Shown piece by piece: positions 17,851-25,616 of a stretch of DNA of 64,000 bases. The notes under the pieces are model-generated. The model saw nothing but the letters and a program-made list of their open reading frames with translations. It searched no databases and was not told the DNA's origin. Each line of letters opens with the position of its first letter. The stretch's first letter is position 1. This DNA is from CAYZJV01 sp049310885 (lineage in GTDB: Bacteria; Spirochaetota; Spirochaetia; Sphaerochaetales; Sphaerochaetaceae), in the NCBI RefSeq assembly GCF_049310885.1, contig NZ_JBMDYO010000003.1, positions 1-64,000 of the forward strand, read 5' to 3'. The translations under genes were made by a program, and so were the position numbers.

Positions 17851-19852
17851 TGCTGTTCTCCTCATCCGGTTCATCATCAAAGGGGTCTATATCCTTAAAG
17901 AGTGAGGGTTCATCACCATCTTCAGCTTTCGGATCCTGTTCATACTTTATCCGTATGGTTTGGGCCTCTTTGGTGCTTAACCGCACTCCATTTGCTTTAA
18001 TCCCTTTTACGAGGAATCGGGAAAAATAGGTTCGATCTTCCAGATTTCTATACCCTTTCCCCTTTTTAAAGGTGATAGTAATCCTAGCATCCTCCAATGC
18101 GGAGAGGGTATAGAGCTTGTAATTTCCTTCCGGAAGAAGCTCATATGTCCTGTTCAAGATAAATTGTGTAATCTTACATCGCTTTATAAAGAGATATTTC
18201 AATGATTTCTCTTGATAGATGATAGTGAAAACGGTTTTCTCCAGCTCTTCCTTATCAGCGATAATACAGTATCGCATCCCTTTCCCCACAAACAGCTTTT
18301 CAGGAGCGTCTGTGACAAAATAGGTTCCCTCTTTCTGGATTATTAAAATCCTATCAAAGGGAGAGACCAAACATTGGACCGTACCACTTTTTAAACCGTA
18401 CCCGAGATAACCGGTACTGCTATCATATCTCAAAGACAGATCCCTGTTGGCAACCTCTTTCGCATCCACCTTCTTGAAGGATCCTATTACAGTTCTCCGC
18501 TCTCGAGTCTTTGGATCCGAAAGTTTTCTCATCTCCGCAAGATACGCCAGAGCATAGTCGACTAGGTGCTCCAGATGGAAAGTAATCTCCTCAAGCCGAG
18601 CATTAATTTCCTCAATTTCGTGCCGATTTTTCTCAATATCGAAAAGACTGATCCTTCGGATAGGAATCTTAAGAAGACGTTCAACATCATCTACCGTAAC
18701 TGATCCAGATATCTGATCAGAAAATGGTTTGAAACCACTGATTACAGCCTTTTCAATCTCTTCTTGGGATCGCTTCTGTTCAATCTTTTTATAGATACGC
18801 TCTTCAACAAAAATTCGCTCCAAAGTCCGAGCATGGAGACGATCGAGAAGATGTCCTTTCTCCATTTCCAGTTCCCGCTGAAGGACCTCTACAAGATACT
18901 TCGCATGATATTGGATCATCTCGGAGACTGGCATGATTCGAGGGATACCCTCACAAATGACCAAGGGATTGACCGAGATGGATTGTTCACATGCCGTAAA
19001 AGCATATAAAGCATCTACCACGTCATCTGAGTAGGTATTCCGTGCAAGTACAATTTCAATATTCACCTGGTCGGTAGTGTAATCGTTTATGCTGGCAATC
19101 TTAATCTTTCCCTTCTTTGCCGCATCCTCTACCGACTTGATCATTTTTTCAGTGGTAACACCAAAAGGTAACTCCTCTATCACGATCCTTTTTGCATCCT
19201 TGGTATTGAGTTTTGCCCGAACTAAGACTTTCCCATTGCCCTCATCATATGACGAAACATCCATGAGTCCGCCTGTTATAAAATCGGGGAACAATTCAAA
19301 ACTCTCTCCCTTGAGCACAGATCCGATAGCATCAATTACCTCTATCAGATTATGGGGGAGGATTCTCGTGGACATTCCGACAGCAATACCCTCCGCACCT
19401 TGAATAAGCACTACAGGTAATTTAGCCGGAAACGTAAGAGGTTCCTTGTTTCTCCCATCATACGAATCCACGAACTCAGTCAACTCGGGATTGTATAGGA
19501 CTTTTTTTGCAAAGGGTAAAATTCGGCACTCGATATAACGGGATGCAGCTGCCGGGTCTCCGGTCATCACATTGCCAAAGTTACCCTGCCTATCGATGAA
19601 CAGAGCCATATTCGCCAAGTTCACTAATGCGTCGCCAATTGAAGCATCGCCGTGAGGATGATATTTCATACAGTGACCAACGACATTGGCAACTTTGTGG
19701 AATTTACCGTCATCCATCTCGAATAATGAATGAAGGATCCTTCTTTGAACGGGTTTTAATCCATCTATGATATCGGGTATTGCCCTATCCTTGATAACGT
19801 AAGAGGCATACTCGAGAAAATTGACTTTGAATACTGATTCAGCGTGTGCCAT
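17843..19852 (-). CDS. parC: DNA topoisomerase IV subunit A (GyrA/ParC family)
   Basis: This is the DNA cleavage and rejoining subunit of a type IIA topoisomerase, 669 residues. The winged-helix domain holds HPHGDASIGDALVNL (residues 65-79) and the catalytic Tyr106 in AAASRYIECR. A coiled tower region (about 330-450) and a short C-terminal beta-pinwheel-like region follow, ending in an acidic tail. At the main quinolone position (GyrA Ser83 equivalent) there is Ala70; Asp74 matches GyrA Asp87. The start codon overlaps the parE stop by one base (TAATG). The short C-terminal domain and pairing with a ParE-like partner favour topoisomerase IV over gyrase, but a separate gyrase outside the window has to be assumed. 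Confidence 0.88.
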   Translation of the reverse strand: MAHAESVFKVNFLEYASYVIKDRAIPDIIDGLKPVQRRILHSLFEMDDGKFHKVANVVGHCMKYHPHGDASIGDALVNLANMALFIDRQGNFGNVMTGDPAAASRYIECRILPFAKKVLYNPELTEFVDSYDGRNKEPLTFPAKLPVVLIQGAEGIAVGMSTRILPHNLIEVIDAIGSVLKGESFELFPDFITGGLMDVSSYDEGNGKVLVRAKLNTKDAKRIVIEELPFGVTTEKMIKSVEDAAKKGKIKIASINDYTTDQVNIEIVLARNTYSDDVVDALYAFTACEQSISVNPLVICEGIPRIMPVSEMIQYHAKYLVEVLQRELEMEKGHLLDRLHARTLERIFVEERIYKKIEQKRSQEEIEKAVISGFKPFSDQISGSVTVDDVERLLKIPIRRISLFDIEKNRHEIEEINARLEEITFHLEHLVDYALAYLAEMRKLSDPKTRERRTVIGSFKKVDAKEVANRDLSLRYDSSTGYLGYGLKSGTVQCLVSPFDRILIIQKEGTYFVTDAPEKLFVGKGMRYCIIADKEELEKTVFTIIYQEKSLKYLFIKRCKITQFILNRTYELLPEGNYKLYTLSALEDARITITFKKGKGYRNLEDRTYFSRFLVKGIKANGVRLSTKEAQTIRIKYEQDPKAEDGDEPSLFKDIDPFDDEPDEENSNA

Positions 19853-21669
19853 TAAATGAGATTCTCCATGATAAATTCACGACGGTCGGGAGTATTATCT
19901 CCCATATAAAACTTCATAGTCAGATGCATTTCCCGTGAAGAAGCTATCGAGACGGGAATGAGACGCATCTGATCCCCTATAAACTGTCGGAACTCGGAAG
20001 GATTGATTTCTCCCAAACCTTTAAATCGTGTGATTTCAGCTCCTCGAATACTTTGGACAGCAACATCCCGTTCCCTTTCGCTATAACAGTAAACGGTCTC
20101 TTGCTTATTCCTGACACGGAATAACGGAGTTTCTAAAATGAATAGACGTCCAGCCAACACCAGATCCTCAAAATAGGTTAAGAAATAGGTCATCAGAAGA
20201 TTCCTGATATGGAAACCATCGGTATCTGCATCGGTTGCGATTATCACCTTTCCATATCGCAACCCATCGACACCGTTTTCGACTCCAAGTGCAATCATGA
20301 GATTATACAGTTCTTCATTCTTATATATTTCGGTCCGTTTCTTATCGAACACATTCAATACTTTACCCCGAAGACTGAAAATAGCCTGGGTATGCACATC
20401 CCGGACACTAACCATTGAGCCCGAAGCGGAATCGCCTTCGGTGAGAAAGATCATGGTCTTCTCACCCTTCTCGCCATTTTGATTGAGATGATATTTACAA
20501 TCTTTGAGTTTGGGGATATTTATGGAAACCTTCTTGGCAGCATCCCTGGCGGCGCCCTTTACTGCCGCCAACTCTTTCCGTAATTTTTCATTGCTTGCAA
20601 TCTTATCCGATAACTTGGTGGCATCATCAGGATTCTTCATGAGAAAGTCGACGATTGCTTCCCTCACCTCTTGGGCAATCCAGGTTCGTACCTCAGTATT
20701 CCCCAATTTGTTCTTTGTCTGGCTTTCGAAGACAGGATCCTGCAATTTGATGGAAATTGCTCCCGTTAGCCCGTCTCGGACATCGGGGGCAGTATAGGAT
20801 TTCTTATAGAACTCGTTTATTCCTTTCAGGATTCCTTCCTTGAAGGCCCATAAGTGTGTTCCCCCATCACTGGTATGTTGTCCATTCACGTAGGAAAAAT
20901 AGTTCTCTCCGTAATTCTGGGTGTGGGTAAAGGCAAACTCCAATTTATCAGAACGGTGGTGGATGATCGTATACATCCCATCAACACCCACTTGCTTATC
21001 CAATAAATCGAGCAACCCACGTTTACTTGAAAAAATCTTCTTATTGTAATCGATGGAGAGGCCCATATTCAAATAGGCATAGTTCCAAAGGCGTTCCTCT
21101 ATAAACTCATCATTGAATTTATAGTTACCGAAAATGTCGGGATCGTGATCTGGGATGAACTCGATCAACGTTCCATTAGGCTCCTCGCTTTTACCCTTCT
21201 TACTACTCACCAATTCTCCTTTGGCGAAAAGAGCTTCAAACGTTACACCATCCCGATAGGAGACTACTCTAAAATGGGAGGACAATGCATTGACAGCTTT
21301 CGTACCAACACCATTCAATCCAACAGAAAACTGGAACACTTCATTGTTGAATTTTCCTCCGGTATTAATGATAGATACACAATCGATAACCTTACCTAAT
21401 GGAATTCCTCGTCCAAAGTCACGGATGGACACCTTATCATCATCCAGTCGAATGGTGATCCGGGCTCCATAGTCCATAATAAATTCATCGACACTATTGT
21501 CTATGACCTCTTTCAGCAACACATATATGCCATCTTCAAAATGGGATCCGTCTCCTAGTCTTCCGATATACATTCCTGGACGTAGACGGATATGCTCAAG
21601 AGCACTTAGAGTCTGTATTTTGCTCTCATCATAGGCCATTGGACCTGCTGGAGATTTTTTCTTTGCCAT
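19852..21669 (-). CDS. parE: DNA topoisomerase IV subunit B (GyrB/ParE family)
   Basis: This is the ATPase subunit, 605 residues. The GHKL ATP site shows EVIDNSVDEF near residue 54 and DFGRGIPLG near 82. The transducer domain has the QTKNKLGN loop near 316. The Toprim domain begins with FLTEGDSASGSM near 410 and contains DADTDGFH near 480. The protein ends with the usual RREFIMENLI. It is the first gene of parE-parC-rluA. No ribosome site precedes the ATG; TATACT ends eight bases upstream with TTTCCA 17 bp before that, so a leaderless transcript is predicted. Confidence 0.9.
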   Translation of the reverse strand: MAKKKSPAGPMAYDESKIQTLSALEHIRLRPGMYIGRLGDGSHFEDGIYVLLKEVIDNSVDEFIMDYGARITIRLDDDKVSIRDFGRGIPLGKVIDCVSIINTGGKFNNEVFQFSVGLNGVGTKAVNALSSHFRVVSYRDGVTFEALFAKGELVSSKKGKSEEPNGTLIEFIPDHDPDIFGNYKFNDEFIEERLWNYAYLNMGLSIDYNKKIFSSKRGLLDLLDKQVGVDGMYTIIHHRSDKLEFAFTHTQNYGENYFSYVNGQHTSDGGTHLWAFKEGILKGINEFYKKSYTAPDVRDGLTGAISIKLQDPVFESQTKNKLGNTEVRTWIAQEVREAIVDFLMKNPDDATKLSDKIASNEKLRKELAAVKGAARDAAKKVSINIPKLKDCKYHLNQNGEKGEKTMIFLTEGDSASGSMVSVRDVHTQAIFSLRGKVLNVFDKKRTEIYKNEELYNLMIALGVENGVDGLRYGKVIIATDADTDGFHIRNLLMTYFLTYFEDLVLAGRLFILETPLFRVRNKQETVYCYSERERDVAVQSIRGAEITRFKGLGEINPSEFRQFIGDQMRLIPVSIASSREMHLTMKFYMGDNTPDRREFIMENLI

Positions 21670-21677
21670 GGGTATTC

Positions 21678-21706
21678 AGTATATACGCTTTATCGCTACT
21701 TGGAAA
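21678..21706 (-). promoter_or_regulatory. parE promoter, leaderless type
   Basis: On the minus strand TTTCCA (21701-21706), 17 bp, TATACT (21678-21683), then eight bases to the ATG at 21669. Confidence 0.6.
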
Positions 21707-21715
21707 GTCTAGTGA

Positions 21716-22708
21716 TCATCTTTGGTTTTCGGAAAGAAACTCAATAAGTGCAAAATTCGTCTTTTCAGGATGGGTTTCCATTGGAATATGAGCTGAACCT
21801 CCAATCACATAGAGACGCATGTGGGGCAAGTATTTCCCAATGACCCTCGATTTTTCCAATGGCACAATTGTGTCGAGTTCCCCCCAGATTCCAGATACCG
21901 GTATATCCAAAGTTCCCACCACTGAAAGTGGAATCGATTCAGAGGTCTTGGCAAAATTGGTCAAGCTTCGTGCTGTCCCAGAAATCTCAAGAGGGACCAA
22001 GTATGCAGAGACCTCCTTCGAAGTAGGAACACGTCCATATGCTTCTTCTAGTATTTTTGTGACACGCTCCTCGGTCAGCAAGGAACGTTCCAAATAAATT
22101 TGTGTCCATCGTGCAAAGGGAGGGAAATTGACCAAAGTGTTGAGAATAGACTGCCTATCCTCCAAAGCGCCTGCTATGAGAGTGAGACTTGCGCTTCTGT
22201 AAGGATCAGCAACAGCCATGGCAGCTACTGTACCCCCACCCATGCTATGACCCACCAGATGCCAAGGCATTGCGGAGAACTCGGAAATTGAGGAATTCCT
22301 ATCCAGATCAGATAATAGGGACCATAGTAATTTAGCTCTACTAGTTTGACTATGATCGAATTTTTCTGGACGCCCGCTATATCCGAAACCAGGGAGATCT
22401 ACCGCGACTATTATATATCCCTCTTTTTTCAGTACGTCGATCATACGATCGAAAGAATAAGTTGAGCCGCCCAACCCGTGTACCAATAGGACCTTTCCCT
22501 GTGGGTGCGGATCCAAAGGGACTAAAGAACGATAGTGGATCCAAACACCATCGACTAACATGTACTGTGACTCTGCATAGGGTTTGATAGTTGGATGGGA
22601 ACCTTCGGACTGTGATACGGTGAAAGCATAGGGGAGCAAACAGGAACTGAAGAACAGAAAAGCTACAAACAACAATGCTGATATGAGATAAGATTTCTTT
22701 TTAGTCAT
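21716..22708 (-). CDS. alpha/beta hydrolase, exported or membrane anchored
   Basis: This is an alpha/beta-fold hydrolase of 330 residues with an N-terminal hydrophobic segment (residues 6-22). It ends in FSSC, a relaxed lipobox candidate with Cys23; a simple membrane anchor is the alternative. The oxyanion region is LLVHGLGG near 75, and the nucleophile is Ser155 in LVGHSMGGG. The acid is Asp in WGELDTIVPLE, and the His lies in GGSAHIPMETHP near the end. The substrate is unknown. The frame is open further upstream, but the ATG at 22708 lies one base after the photolyase stop and begins a proper signal sequence. It is probably co-transcribed with the photolyase without an obvious functional link. 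Confidence 0.82.
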   Translation of the reverse strand: MTKKKSYLISALLFVAFLFFSSCLLPYAFTVSQSEGSHPTIKPYAESQYMLVDGVWIHYRSLVPLDPHPQGKVLLVHGLGGSTYSFDRMIDVLKKEGYIIVAVDLPGFGYSGRPEKFDHSQTSRAKLLWSLLSDLDRNSSISEFSAMPWHLVGHSMGGGTVAAMAVADPYRSASLTLIAGALEDRQSILNTLVNFPPFARWTQIYLERSLLTEERVTKILEEAYGRVPTSKEVSAYLVPLEISGTARSLTNFAKTSESIPLSVVGTLDIPVSGIWGELDTIVPLEKSRVIGKYLPHMRLYVIGGSAHIPMETHPEKTNFALIEFLSENQR

Positions 22709-22709
22709 G

Positions 22710-24089
22710 CTACTCTTTTCCAAAACTACGCTCCTTCGCCTTCTCAATTCTTTCGACATACCGTTTGATCGCAAACTTCCTCTCCAACCCTTTGTCATTC
22801 ATATACCGAACATTACCGAATATGGGCCGTTCTACCCACGGCCTATCGTGCTTGCCAAAGCACCATGCTACCCCTGCATAGCCATTTGGATCTCGTCCAT
22901 CCAACTGAAATCTATTGTTCAAATCCAGAGCAGTAGAGAAAGCCTGTTGGGGAGACGGAGACCACTCGAGAATCTTCTTACCCCAATACATCCGCATATA
23001 CCCATGCATTGTTCCGAAGTATACCAATTCCTGCTGGGCGGCATTCCAATACGGATCATGCGTCTTTGCCGATAGAAGTTCTCTATAGGTATAGCAGTAC
23101 TCCCTTGGGTCTACTTCATGTTTGGAAAGACTTTTCTGTGCCCATTCTGGTAAGCCGCTATAGCTATCATAGCGTGGATTGTAGTATACGAAATTGATTG
23201 CGAGTTCACGTCTGACGATTAATTCTTCGATAAAATCCGAGACGTCCCCAACAGCCTTACCTACGACCTCGTTATAGATTGATACTGGTGAAATATGTCC
23301 AAAGTGGAGGTAGGGGCTAAGACCAGAGTCGTATGGATCAGCAGGATCGTTATGCCGTGAACCATACCCTTCCAAACGATTCTCAATGAAATCGTTCAAC
23401 TGGTTTTGGGCAGCTGTTTCTCCCCCGCTAATCCAGCTGCATTCGGAAGCTCCTGATGGAATATTAACCGTAGACATGATATGAGGAATATCCGATAACG
23501 ATAATTCAGGTATATTCAATGCGATATCTGTAGATGATATCTTAATAGCTCGAAGGGGTATGGATGATACAAAATGGGCTATCATCGGTTCAATTTTCCT
23601 TCTTAAAGTGGCAGCAGAATACTCCTCTTTGGAAGATGCTGTCTCTACAGGTACCACTACATTCGTCTCTATTTGGACCAAGCTACACGAAACTCTAGCC
23701 GCTACCTCTTTTCTCCAGAGTCGTTCCAGCTTCCCATAAGCAAAATCGGTAACCATCATTGCAGCATCTCCAGCCAGACGGAGCGGTCCTTCAATCGGCC
23801 CTTCTGGAGATAGCACGAACCGAATGCCCATCTCCTTCAATCGTGTTTCGACATCCGATAACCCTTCCAAAAGAAATCGGTAATGTCGCTTGGTGGCATT
23901 CAGGAAATCACCGGTCAACCCAAAACAGACTATCAATGGCTTGTGGAGTGAATTGGCTATTTCGATTGCGTATGAGAGCGCTGGATTTTCCTGGACACGT
24001 TGTGCACTCTGCATCCAATAGAGAATATAAGTTCTCTCTCCTATCACTGGCTTACTGTTACGCATTCGTATCCGCTCTTGTGGTACCAT
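22710..24089 (-). CDS. phr: deoxyribodipyrimidine photolyase, class II
   Basis: This enzyme repairs cyclobutane pyrimidine dimers in DNA using blue light and FAD. It has 459 residues from ATG 24089, which follows GGAGGG; the open frame reaches further upstream without a ribosome site. The N-terminal antenna-binding domain begins with YILYWMQSAQR near 20. The C-terminal FAD domain carries the class II hallmarks YGSRHNDP near 255, SGLSPYLHFGHISP near 272, RRELAINFVYYNP near 310, and DLNNRFQLDGRDPNGYAG with WCFGKHDRPW near 400-425. An alpha/beta hydrolase gene follows one base after the stop. A light-repair enzyme in a presumed anaerobe suggests exposure to sunlit sediment or water. Confidence 0.93.
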   Translation of the reverse strand: MVPQERIRMRNSKPVIGERTYILYWMQSAQRVQENPALSYAIEIANSLHKPLIVCFGLTGDFLNATKRHYRFLLEGLSDVETRLKEMGIRFVLSPEGPIEGPLRLAGDAAMMVTDFAYGKLERLWRKEVAARVSCSLVQIETNVVVPVETASSKEEYSAATLRRKIEPMIAHFVSSIPLRAIKISSTDIALNIPELSLSDIPHIMSTVNIPSGASECSWISGGETAAQNQLNDFIENRLEGYGSRHNDPADPYDSGLSPYLHFGHISPVSIYNEVVGKAVGDVSDFIEELIVRRELAINFVYYNPRYDSYSGLPEWAQKSLSKHEVDPREYCYTYRELLSAKTHDPYWNAAQQELVYFGTMHGYMRMYWGKKILEWSPSPQQAFSTALDLNNRFQLDGRDPNGYAGVAWCFGKHDRPWVERPIFGNVRYMNDKGLERKFAIKRYVERIEKAKERSFGKE

Positions 24090-24195
24090 ATGCCCTCCAT
24101 ACCAAATCCTTTTGGAAAAACAATACCATAGCGGAGGTGGTTTGGCAGCCACATGACAGATATTTCCAGCAATCCTTGTATGTTGTTTTCATAGC

Positions 24196-24225
24196 TTGCC
24201 TTATCCACCGACTTTCTAGTATAGT
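24196..24225 (+). promoter_or_regulatory. promoter before the CNNM/CBS gene
   Basis: TTGCCT (24196-24201), 18 bp, TATAGT (24220-24225). An ATG follows eight bases after the -10 box, at 24234. Confidence 0.55.
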
Positions 24226-24233
24226 AGACCCCT

Positions 24234-24317
24234 ATGGAAGATCCTTTACCTAGTACAGACAATTCGGAGCCTGAGAGTACAGGTCCCCAGTGTAGACGAC
24301 ATTGGAGGACTCTATGA
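24234..24317 (+). CDS. possible 27-residue leader peptide
   Basis: A small open frame begins at an ATG eight bases past a good -10 box and ends at a TGA that overlaps the ATG of the next gene (ATGA). The product is polar and unlike a membrane or signal peptide (MEDPLPSTDN at its start, CRRHWRTL at its end). Position alone suggests a leaderless upstream cistron coupled to translation of the CNNM/CBS gene. I cannot exclude chance; 28 codons without a stop is not rare. Confidence 0.3.
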   Translation: MEDPLPSTDNSEPESTGPQCRRHWRTL

Positions 24318-25585
24318 GCCTCCATATTGGTGCAATTATCATACTGTTGTTTCTTTCCGCATTTTTCAGCGGATCGGAAACGGCCTATACCTCTCTTTCC
24401 TTTTTACAAATTAGAGAACTGGAGACTGATGATCGTCGTTCAAGTCGTCTTGCCGCACGACTTGCTAAAACGCCCGATCTATTATTGACAACCATCCTCA
24501 TTGGAAACAACATCGTCAATCTTACAGCATCTGCGCTAACCACAACGCTAGCGATCTCAATTTGGGGAAACACTGCCATAAGTATAGCTACGGGAATACT
24601 GACATTCCTTATTTTAATTTTTGGGGAAATTACTCCAAAACATCTCTCCATTACCTATAACACAGCAATGGCACGACTCTCCGCCTATCCAATAAAATTC
24701 CTAACTATCGTCCTTTACCCCATAATTATGGTCATTCGCTGGCTGAGTTCTCTCATTACACGGATGTTCGCAACAGAAGAGAAAGCATCCCTTTCCCTTG
24801 ACAGCCTCATGCATGTTGTGGATGTCGCTGAAAATGAAGGAATCGTGGATGAATACGAGACAAGCCTGGTTCAGAGAGTCCTCCATTTCAGTGAAGCACC
24901 GGTGAAATCAATCATGACACACAGGACAGAGGTATTCAGTCTCTCGGATTCCATCAGTCTTAGAGAGGCATTCCCCCCGATAATCGCCAGTGGATACTCC
25001 AGGATACCTGTTTATCATGAAAGTCCAGAGAATATCACCGGTATATTGCTGGTTCGGGATGCGTTGATCGCAGAGGTGGATGGTAGGCTCGACCAACCGT
25101 TATCCGAGTTTACCCATACCCCTATTTTCGTCCCAGAGACTCGTAAAGTTGACTCCATGCTCTTCCAATTTCAGAAAGGAAAACTCCAGATCGCTGTCGT
25201 TTTAGATGAATATGGAGGATTGTCGGGAATCGTATCAATGGAAGATATTGTAGAACAGCTTTTTGGTGAAATTTATGATGAACATGAAACCGGAGAATTA
25301 TTACGGATCAAGTCGGAAGAATCGGGTACATATTTGATCAAAGCCGATACGACCATGCAACAAATCAATGATGAACTGGACCTGGAGATCAAACGTACCG
25401 ACCTCTCCTGTACTTTGGCAGCTTTCCTGATCGAGCAGTTGGGGACTATCCCTGTCCCTGGAGAAGAGATATCCTTCCCCTACGGAATCTTCACCATTGT
25501 TTCCATGAAAGGGAAGAGAATAGAATCGGTTCGTCTCACACCTATCCAACCAGGAGAGGATTATCAACAGAACGACTTCCATTGA
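24314..25585 (+). CDS. CNNM/CBS-domain membrane protein (HlyC/CorC family)
   Basis: This is a 423-residue membrane protein of the CNNM/CorC family, whose members are linked to magnesium or cobalt efflux and are often misnamed hemolysins. An N-terminal CNNM (DUF21) domain has about four transmembrane segments, with SAFFSGSETAYTSLS near residue 15, ILIGNNIVNLTASAL near 60 and FGEITPKHLS near 100. Two CBS repeats occupy about 200-320 (VKSIMTHRTEVFSL; VLDEYGGLSGIVSMEDIVEQLFGEI). A CorC_HlyC C-terminal domain follows from about 340. The start at 24314 has GGAGG five bases upstream. Its stop codon overlaps the -35 box of leuS. The ion is not determinable. Confidence 0.9.
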   Translation: MSLHIGAIIILLFLSAFFSGSETAYTSLSFLQIRELETDDRRSSRLAARLAKTPDLLLTTILIGNNIVNLTASALTTTLAISIWGNTAISIATGILTFLILIFGEITPKHLSITYNTAMARLSAYPIKFLTIVLYPIIMVIRWLSSLITRMFATEEKASLSLDSLMHVVDVAENEGIVDEYETSLVQRVLHFSEAPVKSIMTHRTEVFSLSDSISLREAFPPIIASGYSRIPVYHESPENITGILLVRDALIAEVDGRLDQPLSEFTHTPIFVPETRKVDSMLFQFQKGKLQIAVVLDEYGGLSGIVSMEDIVEQLFGEIYDEHETGELLRIKSEESGTYLIKADTTMQQINDELDLEIKRTDLSCTLAAFLIEQLGTIPVPGEEISFPYGIFTIVSMKGKRIESVRLTPIQPGEDYQQNDFH

Positions 25586-25610
25586 CACCCTTTGGAGTCG
25601 GTTGTATGAT
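25582..25610 (+). promoter_or_regulatory. leuS promoter, leaderless type
   Basis: A perfect TTGACA (25582-25587), 17 bp, then TATGAT (25605-25610), and six bases to the ATG at 25617. This is the strongest of the leaderless promoters here. Confidence 0.85.
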
Positions 25611-25616
25611 GCGCGC

